Assembly: GCA_963739385.1 (NCBI GenBank)
Contig: CAVUAI010000040.1
Coordinates: forward strand, 1-64,000
Direction: 5' to 3'
Length of the DNA stretch: 64,000 nucleotides
Source of the DNA: VAZQ01 sp963739385
GTDB taxonomy: Bacteria; Pseudomonadota; Alphaproteobacteria; Rhizobiales; Xanthobacteraceae
In this document: positions 18,853-29,497 of the stretch, one piece after another
How the letters are laid out: each line of letters begins with the position of its first letter
Position numbering within the stretch: the stretch's first letter is position 1
Program-made: the position numbers and the translations under genes
Notes under the pieces: generated by a model
Database searches by the model: none
Told to the model about the DNA's origin: nothing
What the model saw: only the letters and a program-made list of their open reading frames with translations

Positions 18853-21800
18853 GCGTGTCCTCGCCCTTCATCCGGCGCCCGATCGCAACATCGCTGCTCG
18901 GGGTGGCCGTGATGCTGGGTGGCATGCTCGGCTACTGGCTGCTGCCGGTCTCGTCGCTGCCACAGGTCGATTTTCCCACCATCCAGGTCACCACCCAGCT
19001 TCCGGGCGCGAGTCCCGAAGTGATGGCGTCGCTGGTGACAGCGCCGCTCGAGCGCAATTTCGGGCAGGTCCCGTCGCTCCAGGTGATGACGTCGTCGAGT
19101 TCGTTCGGCGTGAGCCAGATCACCCTGCAGTTCGATCTCGGACGCGACATCGACGCCGCCGCCCAGGACGTGCAGGCGGCGATCAACGCCTCCGGATCGG
19201 TGCTGCCAAGAAACCTGCCCTACCCGCCGGTCTACTCCAAGGTGAACCCGGCCGACGCGCCGATGGTAACGCTGGCGATCACCTCGGACACGATCTCGCT
19301 GCGGGCGCTCAGCGACGTGGCCGATACCTTGCTGGCGCAGCGGCTGGCCGAGGTCACCGGCGTCGGCCGCGTCACCGTGCAGGGCAACATCAAGCCCGCC
19401 ATCCGCATCCAGGCGGATCTGTCGCGGCTCGCCAATTACGGCATCGCGCTCGAGGACCTGCGCAACGTCATCGTCGCCGCGAACGTCGCGGGCGCCAAGG
19501 GCGCGCTCGACGGCGCACACCAGTCCTACACCATCTCAGCCAACGACCAGCTCGCCGCGGCGGACGCGTACCGCACCATCATCGTGGCCTATCGCAACGG
19601 CGCGCCGGTGCTGCTGCGCGACGTCGCCGACGTGGTCGACGGCTTGGAGAACAGCCGGGTCGCCGGATTCTACCAGGGCATGCCCGCCATCGTCGTCGAC
19701 ATTCAGCGCCAGCCGGGCGCCAACGTGATCGAGACCGTGCAGCGCATCAAGATCGAGCTGCCGAAGCTGCAACGCGCGATGCCGATCGGCGCGACGCTGA
19801 CCGTCGTGCACGACGCCACCGCCAGCATCCGCGCCTCGGTCCGCGACGTGCAGTTCACGCTGATCCTGAGCGTGGCGCTGGTCATCACCGTTGTTCTCAT
19901 CTTCCTGCGCACGATGCGCGCCACGATCATCGCCGGCGTCGCGCTGCCGCTGTCGCTGATCGCAACCTTCGGGATCATGTGGTTCTGCGGCTTCTCCCTC
20001 GACAATCTGTCGCTCATGGCGCTGACCATCGGCACCGGCTTCGTGGTCGACGATGCCATCGTCATGATCGAGAACATCGTGCGCCACATCGAGGACGGCG
20101 AGGAACCGTTCGCGGCCGCCTTGCGGGGCGCGAGCGAAATCGGCTTCACCGTGATTTCGCTGACGGTCTCGCTGATCGCGGTGTTCATCCCGCTGCTGTT
20201 CATGACCGGCCTCGTGGGCCGCATGTTCCGCGAGTTCGCGTTGACATTGACCATCGCCGTCGTGACCTCGGCCATCGTCTCGCTGACCCTCACGCCGATG
20301 ATGTGCAGCCGGCTGCTGCGGCACCAGGCGGCAGCGCCCGCGGGCGCCGGAGCCGGCGTCACCGGACTCTTTCACCGCATGGTCGACTGGTCGGTGGAGC
20401 TCTACCGGCGCAGCCTCCACTGGGTGCTGCGCCATGAAACCCTCACGCTGGTGGTCACCGCCGCCACGCTGGTCGCGACCGTCTGGCTTTACATCATCAT
20501 TCCGAAGGGTTTTCTGCCGCTGCAGGATACCGGCCTGATCTTCGCGGTCATGGAAGGTGGACAGGAGGTTTCCTTCACCGAGATGAAGCGGCTGCAGGCC
20601 ACGGTCGAAAGCGCGATCCGCAAGGATCCCGAGGTGACGGGCGTGGTGTCCGTCATCGGCGTGACTCCGATCAATGCCTCGCCGAACGCCGGCCGGCTGG
20701 CCATCACCCTGCGCTCGCGCGACGAGCGCAGGGTGTCCGTAACGACCATCATCGATCGGCTCCAGCGGGTGGTCGCCGCCGTTCCCGGCGTGGTGGTCTA
20801 TTTTCAGCCGGTGCAGGACATCCAGATCTCGACCCGGCTCAGCCGTGCGCAATATCAATACACGCTGACCGGCACCGATGCGCGGGAAGTCGAAGACTGG
20901 GCGGCCCAGCTTGCACGCAAGCTGCGGTCGTCGGCCGCGCTGCAGGACGTCGCCTCGGAATCGCAGAACGACGGTTTCCAGGTCAATGTCGAGGTCGATC
21001 GCGAGACCGCCGGCCGCCTCGGCATCTCCATGCAGACCGTGGTCGATACCCTGAGCGATGCCTTCGGCCAACGCCAGATTTCCACCATCTACGGCCAGGC
21101 CAACCAGTACCGCGTGATCCTCGAGGCCAAGCCGGAATACCAGAGCGACCCGAATTCGCTGGCCAAGATCTATCTCCCCGCGTCCGGGCTTCAGGCGGTG
21201 GCGCAATCGACCTCGTTGACCTCGAGCTCGCCGCTCAACGTGCCGACGGTGGGCAACAACTCGATGGTGCCTCTGGGCGCGGTGGCGCGCCTCGAGCACG
21301 GCACCGCGCCGCTGGTCATCGCGCACCAGGAGCAGTTCCCGGCCGCCACCATCAGCTTCAATCTCGCGCCGCATGCCGCGCTCAGCGACGCGGTCAGGGC
21401 CATCTCGGAGGCCGAGCGGGAGATCGGCATGCCGACGTCGGTGATCGGCAGCTATTCCGGCGACGCGGCGGAATTCGCCAAGTCGCTCGCCGGCGAGCCC
21501 TGGCTGATCCTGGCGGCGGCGGTCACCATCTACATCGTGCTCGGCGTGCTGTACGAGAGCTTCATTCACCCGCTCACGATCCTGTCCACGCTGCCCTCGG
21601 CCGGCGTCGGCGCCCTGCTGGCGCTCATGCTGTGCAAGCAGGATCTCTCCGTCGTTGCCCTCATCGGCATCGTGCTGTTGATGGGTATCGTGAAGAAGAA
21701 TGCCATCATGATGATCGACTTCGCGCTCGAGGCCGAGCGCAAGCAAGGCCTCTCGCCGCGCGAGTCGATCGTCCAGGCCTCGCTGCTGCGTTTCCGCCCG

Positions 21801-22061
21801 ATCATGATGACGACGCTGGCGGCGCTGTTCGGAGCCATTCCTCTGGCGTTCGAGTCCGGTACCGGCTCGGAGCTGCGCAATCCGCTCGGCATCACCATCA
21901 TCGGCGGGCTGCTGCTCAGCCAGCTGCTCACGCTCTACACGACCCCGGTGGTCTATCTCGCGATGGAACGCCTGAAGACGCGATTGAGCCGCCCGGCGCC
22001 GCTGCAGACCGAGCTCGACCTGGCGGAGCCGGCCGAGCCCGCGCAGCGGCCGGCGGAGTGA
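18849..22061 (+). CDS. RND efflux pump subunit, MdtB type
   Basis: A 1070-residue resistance-nodulation-division transporter of the inner membrane that exports drugs or other amphiphiles by proton exchange. The full RND layout is there: N-terminal helix, two large periplasmic loops, helix 4 with the paired acids in GFVVDDAIVMIEN (about 399-411), the second half starting with VLRHETLTLVV and a final helix block with IGIVLLMGIVKKNAIMMIDF. The proline-rich acidic tail is variable. It is translationally coupled to the adaptor and followed four bases later by a paralogue, the arrangement of mdtABC, where MdtB and MdtC form a mixed trimer. Confidence 0.92.
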   Translation: MSVSSPFIRRPIATSLLGVAVMLGGMLGYWLLPVSSLPQVDFPTIQVTTQLPGASPEVMASLVTAPLERNFGQVPSLQVMTSSSSFGVSQITLQFDLGRDIDAAAQDVQAAINASGSVLPRNLPYPPVYSKVNPADAPMVTLAITSDTISLRALSDVADTLLAQRLAEVTGVGRVTVQGNIKPAIRIQADLSRLANYGIALEDLRNVIVAANVAGAKGALDGAHQSYTISANDQLAAADAYRTIIVAYRNGAPVLLRDVADVVDGLENSRVAGFYQGMPAIVVDIQRQPGANVIETVQRIKIELPKLQRAMPIGATLTVVHDATASIRASVRDVQFTLILSVALVITVVLIFLRTMRATIIAGVALPLSLIATFGIMWFCGFSLDNLSLMALTIGTGFVVDDAIVMIENIVRHIEDGEEPFAAALRGASEIGFTVISLTVSLIAVFIPLLFMTGLVGRMFREFALTLTIAVVTSAIVSLTLTPMMCSRLLRHQAAAPAGAGAGVTGLFHRMVDWSVELYRRSLHWVLRHETLTLVVTAATLVATVWLYIIIPKGFLPLQDTGLIFAVMEGGQEVSFTEMKRLQATVESAIRKDPEVTGVVSVIGVTPINASPNAGRLAITLRSRDERRVSVTTIIDRLQRVVAAVPGVVVYFQPVQDIQISTRLSRAQYQYTLTGTDAREVEDWAAQLARKLRSSAALQDVASESQNDGFQVNVEVDRETAGRLGISMQTVVDTLSDAFGQRQISTIYGQANQYRVILEAKPEYQSDPNSLAKIYLPASGLQAVAQSTSLTSSSPLNVPTVGNNSMVPLGAVARLEHGTAPLVIAHQEQFPAATISFNLAPHAALSDAVRAISEAEREIGMPTSVIGSYSGDAAEFAKSLAGEPWLILAAAVTIYIVLGVLYESFIHPLTILSTLPSAGVGALLALMLCKQDLSVVALIGIVLLMGIVKKNAIMMIDFALEAERKQGLSPRESIVQASLLRFRPIMMTTLAALFGAIPLAFESGTGSELRNPLGITIIGGLLLSQLLTLYTTPVVYLAMERLKTRLSRPAPLQTELDLAEPAEPAQRPAE

Positions 22062-22065
22062 CGGC

Positions 22066-25000
22066 ATGAGCGCCGCGAACTTTTCGGAACCCTTTATCCG
22101 GCGGCCGGTCGGCACCACCCTCCTTGCCGTCGGGCTGTTTCTGGTGGGCGCGGTGGCCTACCACTTCCTGCCGGTCGCCAGCATGCCGACGGTGGATTTC
22201 CCCACCATCAGCGTGACCGCCAACCGGCCGGGCGCCGACCCCGAGACGATGGCGGCGACGGTGGCGGCCCCGCTCGAGCGCCGGCTGGGAGAAATCCCGG
22301 GGGTCACCGAACTGACCTCGCGCAGCTCGCTCGGCATGACGCGAATCTCCGTGCAGTTCGACCTCAACCGCAACATCGACGGTGCCGCCCGCGACGTGCA
22401 GGCCGCGATCAATGCCGCGCTCACCGACCTGCCCAGCGATCTGCCGTCACGGCCGTCGTTCCGAAAGTCCAATCCGGCGGCGACGCCGATCATGATCCTG
22501 GCGCTCACCTCCAAGACCGTCGCCCCGAGCGACCTCTATGACGCCGCCGACACGGTGATCGTGCAGCGCCTTTCGCAGATCGAGGGCGTAGCCGAGGTCA
22601 CCGTCAACGGCGCCGAGCAGCCCGCGATCCGGGTGCGGGTGAACCCGGTTGCGCTGGCATCGATGGGTCTCGGCATGGAGGACGTGCGCCTCGCCATCGC
22701 CAATGCCAACGCGACCGGACCGATCGGGGTATTCGACGGCAACGAACGCGCCATGACCATCGCCAGCAACGATCAGCTGCGCACGGCGTCCGACTACGAC
22801 CCGATCGTCGTGCGCTCCGCCAACGGCACGGTGGTGCGGCTCTCGGCCATCGCCTCGATCGAGGCAGGGGTGCGCAACAGCCGCTCCGCCGGCTGGTTCA
22901 ACGGCCAGCCTTCGGTGCTGCTGGTGATCAACAAGCAGGCCAACTCGAACGTCATCGATACCGTCGATCGCATTTATGAGCTGCTGCCGGAGATCAAGCG
23001 CTGGATCCCGGCCGGCGTCGACATCTCGGTGCTGTCGGATCGCACCAAGACGATACGTGCCAGCGTGTTCGATATGCAGCTCACGCTGCTCGCAACGATC
23101 GCTCTGGTCATGTTCGTCGTGTTTGTGTTTCTGCGGCGCGCAGCGGCAACGATCGCCGCCGGCGTGACGGTACCGCTGTCGCTCGCGGGCACCTGCGCCA
23201 TGATGTGGGTCGCGGGTTTCTCGATCGACAACCTGTCGCTGATGGCACTCGCCGTCTCCGTCGGCTTCGTGGTCGACGACGCCATCGTCATGATCGAGAA
23301 TTGCTTCCGCAATCTCGAAAAGGGCATGTCGCCGTTCCGCGCGGCGTTGGAAGGAGCGCAGCAGATCGGATTTACCGTGCTGTCGATCAGCATATCGCTG
23401 GTGGCCGCCTTCATTCCGCTGCTGTTCATGACCGGTGTGGTCGGGCGGGTCTTCCGGGAGTTCTCGGTGACGCTGGCTTTCGCGATTGCCGTGTCTACGG
23501 CGGTGTCGCTGACCGTTACCCCGATGATCTGCGCACATTTCGTGCGCAAGCCCCCAAGCCCGGACGCCAACTGGTTCGATCGCGCGGTCGAGCGCCTCCT
23601 GAGCTTCATGGTGCGGGGTTACGCAAGAAGCCTCGCTGTCGCGCTCAATTACCGCGCGCTCACGTTGCTGATCCTGGCTGCGGCCATAGCGGTGACCGCC
23701 ATGCTCTACGTGCGGACGCCCAAGGGCTATTTCCCGCAGGACGACACCGGTCTGGTCTGGGGCGGCACCCAGGCCTCGACCGAGGTTTCCTTCCAGGCGA
23801 TGTATGTCTTGCAGCAGAAGGCGGAGGCGATCGTACGCGCCGATCCGGCGGTCGCCAATGTCGGCTCGTCCATCGGCACGTCCGGCTTCAGCGCGTCCGT
23901 GAACCGGGGCTCGCTGTTCATCAGCCTCAAGCCACTGGCAGAGCGCGGCGGGCTTTCCGCCCAGGCCGTGGCCAACCGGCTGCGGCTGCAGACCGCCAAT
24001 ATCCCGGGATTGCGCGTGTTCTTCTTTCCCATGCAGGACGTGCGTGTCGGCGGCCGCTCGAGCGACTCCTCCTACCAGTACACACTGTGGGACACGAACT
24101 ACGGCGAGCTACTGGAGTGGGCTCCGCGCGTGTTCGCGAAGATCCAGACCGTGCCGGGACTGGTCGACGTCTCCACCGATCGCGAGCAGGGCGGGCTGCA
24201 GGTGAACGTGACCATCGACCGGACCGCGGCTTCGCGGCTCGGCGTGCGCGTCCAGGACATCACCAATACCCTCAACAACTCTTATGCACAGCGCCAGATC
24301 TCGACGCTCTACACGCAGCGCAATCAGTACCGCGTCATCCTCGAGATCGATCCGCAATATCAGAGCGATCCCTCGGACCTCTCCCGCATCTATGTGAGCG
24401 GCGCCAACAACACCCAGGTTCCGCTCACGGCGGTGACCAAGATCGAGCGCGGGCTCTCTCCGCTCGTCGTCAACCACCAGGGACAGTTCCCGGCGATCAC
24501 CGTCAGCTTCGGCCTCGGCGAGAACATGACCATCGAGCAGGCGACGCGGCGGATCGACCAGGCCGTGGCCGAGCTGCACATTCCCGACACGCTGCATGCC
24601 GAATTTGCCGGCGACGCCCGCGCCTATCGCCAGTCGATCGGCGCGCAACCGCTTCTGATCCTGGCCGCCCTGATCGCCGTCTACATCGTGCTCGGCGTAT
24701 TGTACGAGAGCCTGGCGCACCCGCTGACGATCATTTCGACCCTGCCCTCGGCCGGCCTCGGCGCGCTGCTGGCGCTGCAAATCTTCCATACCGAGCTCTC
24801 GCTGATCGCCTTCATCGGCATCATCCTGCTGATCGGCATCGTCAAGAAGAACGGAATCATGATGGTCGACTTTGCGCTCGAGGGAGAGCGCAAGCGCGGG
24901 TTGCCGCCCGAGCGTGCGATCTTCGAAGCCTGCCTCGAGCGCTTCCGGCCGATCATGATGACGACGATGGCCGCCCTGCTTGGCGCCGTGCCGCTGATGA

Positions 25001-25206
25001 TCGCAACCGGACCCGGGTCGGAACTGCGCCGCCCGCTCGGCATCACCATCGTCGGCGGGCTCGTCGTCTCGCAGATGCTCACGCTCTACACGACGCCGGT
25101 CGTCTATCTCCTGCTCGACAAGCTGCACCGGCGGCTGTGGGGCGCCCGCGTGCATCATGAGCCCGGCTATCTGCTCAAGTCGGCGGTGCGCGCCCTGAAG
25201 TCGTAG
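22066..25206 (+). CDS. RND efflux pump subunit, MdtC type
   Basis: A 1046-residue RND transporter, paralogous to the gene just upstream. It has the same helix 4 acids (GFVVDDAIVMIENCFRN) and closing block (LLIGIVKKNGIMMVDFALEG). The two pumps differ throughout their porter loops, so they are not a recent duplication. By analogy with E. coli MdtBC the two would assemble as a heterotrimer served by one adaptor. It is the last gene of the operon; a dispersed repeat element follows 34 bases after the stop. Confidence 0.92.
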   Translation: MSAANFSEPFIRRPVGTTLLAVGLFLVGAVAYHFLPVASMPTVDFPTISVTANRPGADPETMAATVAAPLERRLGEIPGVTELTSRSSLGMTRISVQFDLNRNIDGAARDVQAAINAALTDLPSDLPSRPSFRKSNPAATPIMILALTSKTVAPSDLYDAADTVIVQRLSQIEGVAEVTVNGAEQPAIRVRVNPVALASMGLGMEDVRLAIANANATGPIGVFDGNERAMTIASNDQLRTASDYDPIVVRSANGTVVRLSAIASIEAGVRNSRSAGWFNGQPSVLLVINKQANSNVIDTVDRIYELLPEIKRWIPAGVDISVLSDRTKTIRASVFDMQLTLLATIALVMFVVFVFLRRAAATIAAGVTVPLSLAGTCAMMWVAGFSIDNLSLMALAVSVGFVVDDAIVMIENCFRNLEKGMSPFRAALEGAQQIGFTVLSISISLVAAFIPLLFMTGVVGRVFREFSVTLAFAIAVSTAVSLTVTPMICAHFVRKPPSPDANWFDRAVERLLSFMVRGYARSLAVALNYRALTLLILAAAIAVTAMLYVRTPKGYFPQDDTGLVWGGTQASTEVSFQAMYVLQQKAEAIVRADPAVANVGSSIGTSGFSASVNRGSLFISLKPLAERGGLSAQAVANRLRLQTANIPGLRVFFFPMQDVRVGGRSSDSSYQYTLWDTNYGELLEWAPRVFAKIQTVPGLVDVSTDREQGGLQVNVTIDRTAASRLGVRVQDITNTLNNSYAQRQISTLYTQRNQYRVILEIDPQYQSDPSDLSRIYVSGANNTQVPLTAVTKIERGLSPLVVNHQGQFPAITVSFGLGENMTIEQATRRIDQAVAELHIPDTLHAEFAGDARAYRQSIGAQPLLILAALIAVYIVLGVLYESLAHPLTIISTLPSAGLGALLALQIFHTELSLIAFIGIILLIGIVKKNGIMMVDFALEGERKRGLPPERAIFEACLERFRPIMMTTMAALLGAVPLMIATGPGSELRRPLGITIVGGLVVSQMLTLYTTPVVYLLLDKLHRRLWGARVHHEPGYLLKSAVRALKS

Positions 25207-25240
25207 GCCGCGTCGCGCTGTTCCGCCATTCCTTGCTCGC

Positions 25241-25354
25241 TGTCATCGCCCGCGCGGGCGGGCGATCCATTACCCACTAAACGCAGCGTGATGCACGATA
25301 CCCGGAAGAATATGGTCGCGTGATTACTGGATGCCCGCTTTCGCGGGCATGACA
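25241..25354. repeat. Dispersed 112-116-base element, copy A
   Basis: It begins TGTCAT and ends ATGACA. The left arm is a GC-rich hairpin (CGCCCGCGCGGGCGGGCG) followed by GATCCATTA, and the right arm is TGATTACTGGATGCCCGCTT followed by TCGCGGGCATGACA. Two more copies occur at 37045-37156 and 42991-43106 with the same ends, the same arm order and a variable middle. It lies between convergent genes and could form two adjacent hairpins. Confidence 0.75.
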
Positions 25355-25376
25355 GTCTTGGGGGCGCCCTAATTTA

Positions 25377-26501
25377 CTACCCCGCCTTCGCCAGCGGCGG
25401 CAGGTCCGCGAGCTCCTGCGCGTAGGCCTGGTCCATGCGCGGCGTAAGGCCGTTCCTGGCGCACTCGTCGGCGAACATCTTGCGCACCACCGGCGCCTCG
25501 TCGGCATAGTCGATCTGGTCGCCGCCGACGCGACGGCTGATCCAGGCCTTGGGCACGCCCTGCGCGTTGCGGATCGACACCACCTCGTGCTTGAAGGCGA
25601 GATAGCGCGCCGGCGTCGTGCCGCTGTTGAAGTGCTGGTGGAACCACATGTTCGGCGGTACGACCAGCGTTCCGACCTCCCAATCGTAGCGGCGCGGCTC
25701 CTCGCCCTCGGGCCACATCAGCGAGTAGCCCTGGCCGGACAGGATGATGACGTGGGCGCCGGGTCCGTGCGCGTGACCCTTCTTGTAGGTTCCGATCGGG
25801 AACTGCGAGATGTGGCTGTTCATCGAGCCCTTGGCCATGTTGAAGCGGATATGACCGCCGCCGGCGCCGCGCTCCTTGGCGCTGATCAGCGGCAGGTTGA
25901 CAGCGTCGGCCACGAAGTTGGTGACGAGCAGGAGACCCTTCTGCTCGCCCTTGGCACTGAAGTATTCGGGCTCGCCGTTGAAGCGGTTCTTGAAATCGTG
26001 GCTGGTGTTGAAGACGAACTCGACGTCTTCATAGAGATTGATCACCGGCGGCGCATTGGTGACGGCGACGTAGCGCGCCGGCGCCTGGCCCGAGCCGTTG
26101 AAGTGCTGGTGCCAGCAATTGAGCGGGATGGCGAACATCGCGCCGGCCTTCCACTCGAAGGTGATGCGCCGGCCCTCGTCGTTCCACACGGTGGTGGAGC
26201 CGCGGCCGTCGAGCACCAGGATCATTTCCTCGAACAGCTGGCGCTGCGGCGCGAGCTTCTTGCCGGGCGGGATCTCGCAGACGTAGCAGTCGTTCGAGGT
26301 GCGCGAGGCCTCGTGATTGATGTAGACGCCGGCGCCGCCGCGCCGCGCCCACGGCTTGAGCTCGACGGTGCGCAGGTTGCGCACGTAATGCGCGCTGATG
26401 ATGTCGAGCCCCTCGCCGCGCACCCATCGCAGATAGGGCGTATCCTTCTCGGTCGAGAACTTCTTTGCCAGCTCTTCCGAAACGATGGCGTCCTTGGCCA
26501 T
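25377..26501 (-). CDS. Two-domain cupin (bicupin)
   Basis: A 374-residue cytoplasmic protein with two cupin barrels, the layout of gentisate dioxygenase-like enzymes. Each half carries HQHFN as its second motif (131-135 and 288-292). In the N-terminal half the metal pair is replaced (QRQ at 86-88), so that barrel is probably metal-free. In the C-terminal half HAH (243-245) is kept and the usual Glu is replaced by His250, giving an all-His site. Function is unknown: dioxygenase or isomerase are possible. It is the last gene of the EutA-ABC operon, 16 bases after the ATPase stop. Confidence 0.82.
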   Translation of the reverse strand: MAKDAIVSEELAKKFSTEKDTPYLRWVRGEGLDIISAHYVRNLRTVELKPWARRGGAGVYINHEASRTSNDCYVCEIPPGKKLAPQRQLFEEMILVLDGRGSTTVWNDEGRRITFEWKAGAMFAIPLNCWHQHFNGSGQAPARYVAVTNAPPVINLYEDVEFVFNTSHDFKNRFNGEPEYFSAKGEQKGLLLVTNFVADAVNLPLISAKERGAGGGHIRFNMAKGSMNSHISQFPIGTYKKGHAHGPGAHVIILSGQGYSLMWPEGEEPRRYDWEVGTLVVPPNMWFHQHFNSGTTPARYLAFKHEVVSIRNAQGVPKAWISRRVGGDQIDYADEAPVVRKMFADECARNGLTPRMDQAYAQELADLPPLAKAG

Positions 26502-26517
26502 GCCTTGCTCCTGCAGT

Positions 26518-27639
26518 CTAGCTCGCGCGCGCCGGGCTGGTCATATCGGTCGCGATCGCCACGCACTTCTCCGCCTTGATGCGCAGATAGATCGGATCGC
26601 CGGTCGGCGTGCGCAGCGAAGGATGGGCCTTCGCCAGCAGCACAACATCGCCGACCTTGACGTGGAAATCCAGATAGTCGCCGAGAAAATCCTTGGCGTC
26701 GACCGTACCCCTGCAGACGTTGTCGCCATCGGTGGCAACCGGAGCGGCCTCCGACAGTTCCACGTCCTCCGGCCGCACCGATACGATCACCCTCGCGTCC
26801 TTGCCGACGCCCTCGCTGGCATGCGCACGAAGCTCGCCCATGGCCGAGCGCACGACGCAACGGCCGGCCTCGAGCGCGGTGACAGTGCCGCCGATGAAAT
26901 TGGTGGTGCCGACGAAATCGGCGACGAACTTGTCGGTCGGCTGCTCGTAGATCTGGCGCGGGGTGCCGACCTGGACTACCCGGCCTTCATTCATGACCGC
27001 GATCTCATGGGAGAGCGCGAGCGCCTCGCTCTGATCGTGGGTGACGTAGACGGTGGTGAGATTGAGGTCGCGCTGCAGTCGCTTGAGCTCGGAGCGCATG
27101 CGGTCGCGCAGCTTGGCGTCGAGATTGGAAAGCGGCTCGTCCAGCAGCAGGAGCTGCGGCTCCATCACCAGGGCGCGCGCCAGCGCCAGGCGCTGCTGCT
27201 GCCCGCCGGAAAGCTTGGTGGCATCGCGATCCACCAGCTCATCGAGCGCGACCGCATGGAGCACGCGCATCACCCGGTCGCGGATCTCCTTCTTGGCGAG
27301 CCGGCGCACCTCGAGCGGGAAGGCCACGTTCTGAAAGACGTTCATGTGCGGCCAGATGGCATAGGACTGGAACACCATGCCGAAATTGCGCTTGTTGGGC
27401 GCGACGAAAATGCCCTTGCCCGACGAATAGACGATGCGCCCGCCGACCTCGATCTCGCCCTCGGTCGGCTTTTCCAGGCCGGCGATGGAGCGCAAGGTCG
27501 TGGTCTTGCCGCAACCCGATGGTCCGAGCAATGTGAACAGCTTGCCCTCGGGCACGTCGAACGAGACGTTCTGGGCGGCCTTCACCGCCTCGCCGCGCTC
27601 ATTGGCATATTCGGTGAAAAGCGATCTCACGCTCAGCAC
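26518..27639 (-). CDS. ABC transporter ATP-binding protein
   Basis: A 373-residue ATPase of the PotA/FbpC group. Walker A GPSGCGKTT (39-47), Q-loop MVFQSYAIWPH, signature LSGGQQQR (143-150), Walker B LLLLDEP and H-loop YVTHDQ are present. The C-terminal domain has the TOBE pattern VSVRPEDVEL. It starts at a GTG. It sits between its permease gene (upstream) and the bicupin (downstream). It is a paralogue, not a copy, of the ATPase at 9258. Confidence 0.93.
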   Translation of the reverse strand: MLSVRSLFTEYANERGEAVKAAQNVSFDVPEGKLFTLLGPSGCGKTTTLRSIAGLEKPTEGEIEVGGRIVYSSGKGIFVAPNKRNFGMVFQSYAIWPHMNVFQNVAFPLEVRRLAKKEIRDRVMRVLHAVALDELVDRDATKLSGGQQQRLALARALVMEPQLLLLDEPLSNLDAKLRDRMRSELKRLQRDLNLTTVYVTHDQSEALALSHEIAVMNEGRVVQVGTPRQIYEQPTDKFVADFVGTTNFIGGTVTALEAGRCVVRSAMGELRAHASEGVGKDARVIVSVRPEDVELSEAAPVATDGDNVCRGTVDAKDFLGDYLDFHVKVGDVVLLAKAHPSLRTPTGDPIYLRIKAEKCVAIATDMTSPARAS

Positions 27640-27681
27640 GTTCCCACCCTTTGGTTCGGACGCTGCCGCCCGCTCGGTTTC

Positions 27682-29419
27682 TTATGCTTGCGCTATGCCG
27701 AACCGCCGCCCGGCAAGCTGCGCCAGCACGACGAGGCAGAACAGCGCGGCGATCAGCATGACGCCGAGCGCCGAAAGCTCCACGTACTGCCCATTCTGCC
27801 ACAGCTCCCATATCATGATCGACACCACTTCACTGCCCGGCGAGTAGAGCAGGATCGAGCTCGACAGCTCCCTGATCGAGACGATCACGACGTAAATCCA
27901 TCCCGCGAGCAGGCCGGGCTTGAGCAGCGGGAGGACGACGCGGCGAAAGGTGACGCCCCAGGACGCACCGCTCACCGCGGCGGATTCCTCGAGCTCCTTG
28001 TGGATCTGCAGCATCGAAGCCGACGTGTAGCGCATGCCGTAGGGCAGGAAGCGCGTGACGTAGGCGATGAACATGATCCAGAGCGTGCCGTAGACGCCGA
28101 TGTCGAGGTAGAGATAGCAGACCATGATCGCGAGCCCGAGCACCAGCCCGGGAAAGACCAGTCGGCAGCGACGCCAGGTTGTCGAGCAACCAGCGTCCCG
28201 GCACCTTCGTGCGCAGGACGATCCAGGCGACGACCGCCGACAGCAGCATGACCACCGTAGCGCTGCCGACCGCGAGCACGAGACTGTTCCACACGGTGCT
28301 GGCGAATTGCGGATAGTCGAGTATTGCGCGGTAGGAATCGAGGCTCACCCTGCTCAGCGCCGCCCACGACGGCACGCTGTAGAACTTCTGCAGCGAGGAC
28401 CAGACCAGGACCAGGAACGGCATCAGCACGATCACGAGCAGGTAGAGAATGAAGATAGCCGCCGTGAGGTAGCGCCACCTCCCGAGGTCGATCGTGCGCG
28501 GGCGAAACCCTTTGCCGGTCACCGTCGAAAATCGCGCGCCCTCCCGGGCCAGCCGCGACTGCGCGTAGATGCCGAGCGAGGTGAGCAGCAGCAGGGTCAC
28601 TGCATAGGCGGCGGCAAGCCCGACCTGGCTCGGATATTCGTGGATCGCCTGGTAGATCGACGCGGTATAGACATGAATGCCGACCGGCAGGCCGAGCAGC
28701 GCCGGCACCTCGAACGATTCGATCGAGCGCACGAACAGGATGAGCAGCGATCCGAGCGCCGCCGGCAGCGCGAGCCGCAGGCTGATCCGCCGCGCGGTTT
28801 GCAGCACCGAGGCCCCGCTCATGGCGGCCTGCTCCTCGAGCGCGGGATCCATCGAGCGGAACGCCGCCGTCATCAGCAGAAACGCCATGGGCGAGTAGTG
28901 CAGCCCGTCGACCCAGATCATGCCGGTCATGGTGTAGATGTTCACGAACACGGTGTCGGTATTGAACATCGCCTGCAGGGCGAGGTTGATGATGCCGATC
29001 TTCGGGCTCGCCAGCATGATCCATGAGACCGTGAACAGAATGCCGGGGATCACCAGCGGAACGATCGCCAGTGCGAAGAACAGCGTCTTGAACGGGGTAT
29101 TGGTGCGTTCGTTCATCCAGGCGAGACCGGTGCCGACGACGAGCGCGAGCACCGCGGCGCCGGTTGCGAACTGCAAGGAATTGAGAAACAGCCGCGCGTT
29201 GTCGCTGCTCAGATACGCCGTGCGGAAATTCTCCAGCGTGAACTGCGCCGGCGCCGTCGCGGTCTCCGGCGTGAGAAAACTCTGCCACAGCAGGAACCCG
29301 AGCGGGACGAGCGCGAGCCACGCCACCAGCGTGACCGGGACGCCGAGCATCAGCCATTTCGAATCGAATCGCGGCGCGACGTCGGGCGCGTGAGCCAGGC
29401 GCCCGGCCGCCGGGGTCAC
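27682..29419 (-). pseudogene. ABC transporter permease, fused double-domain, frameshifted
   Basis: Inner-membrane permease of the FbpB type for the ATPase next to it. The first half and most of the second read in one frame from a GTG at 29419, with EAA-type loop LEEQAAMSGASVLQTARRIS. The rest, from about 28160 to the stop at 27682, is in another frame and holds the second loop LEESAAVSGASWGVTFRRVV. The break is in CTGCCGACTGGTC on the coding strand (28157-28169); removing one base restores LASLP-VFPGLVLGLAIMV, a well-conserved helix. The corrected length, about 579, equals that of the intact permease at 10415. No binding-protein gene belongs to this operon. Confidence 0.82.
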
Positions 29420-29497
29420 CGGTCTTGCCTCGTCTCAAACGCAAGACCGGCCGTGCTTGGGGCACGCCTTGTCCAGCGCACCGCTTGAATCCGGACA

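Noticed and set aside
19536..22118. A long open frame antisense to the MdtB-type pump
   Set aside because: Its Arg/His/Asp/Gly-rich composition with no domain is typical of the shadow of a GC-rich gene.
26485..28251. A 588-residue plus-strand frame opposite the second ABC operon
   Set aside because: Shadow of the ATPase gene, whose Walker and signature motifs are clear on the minus strand.
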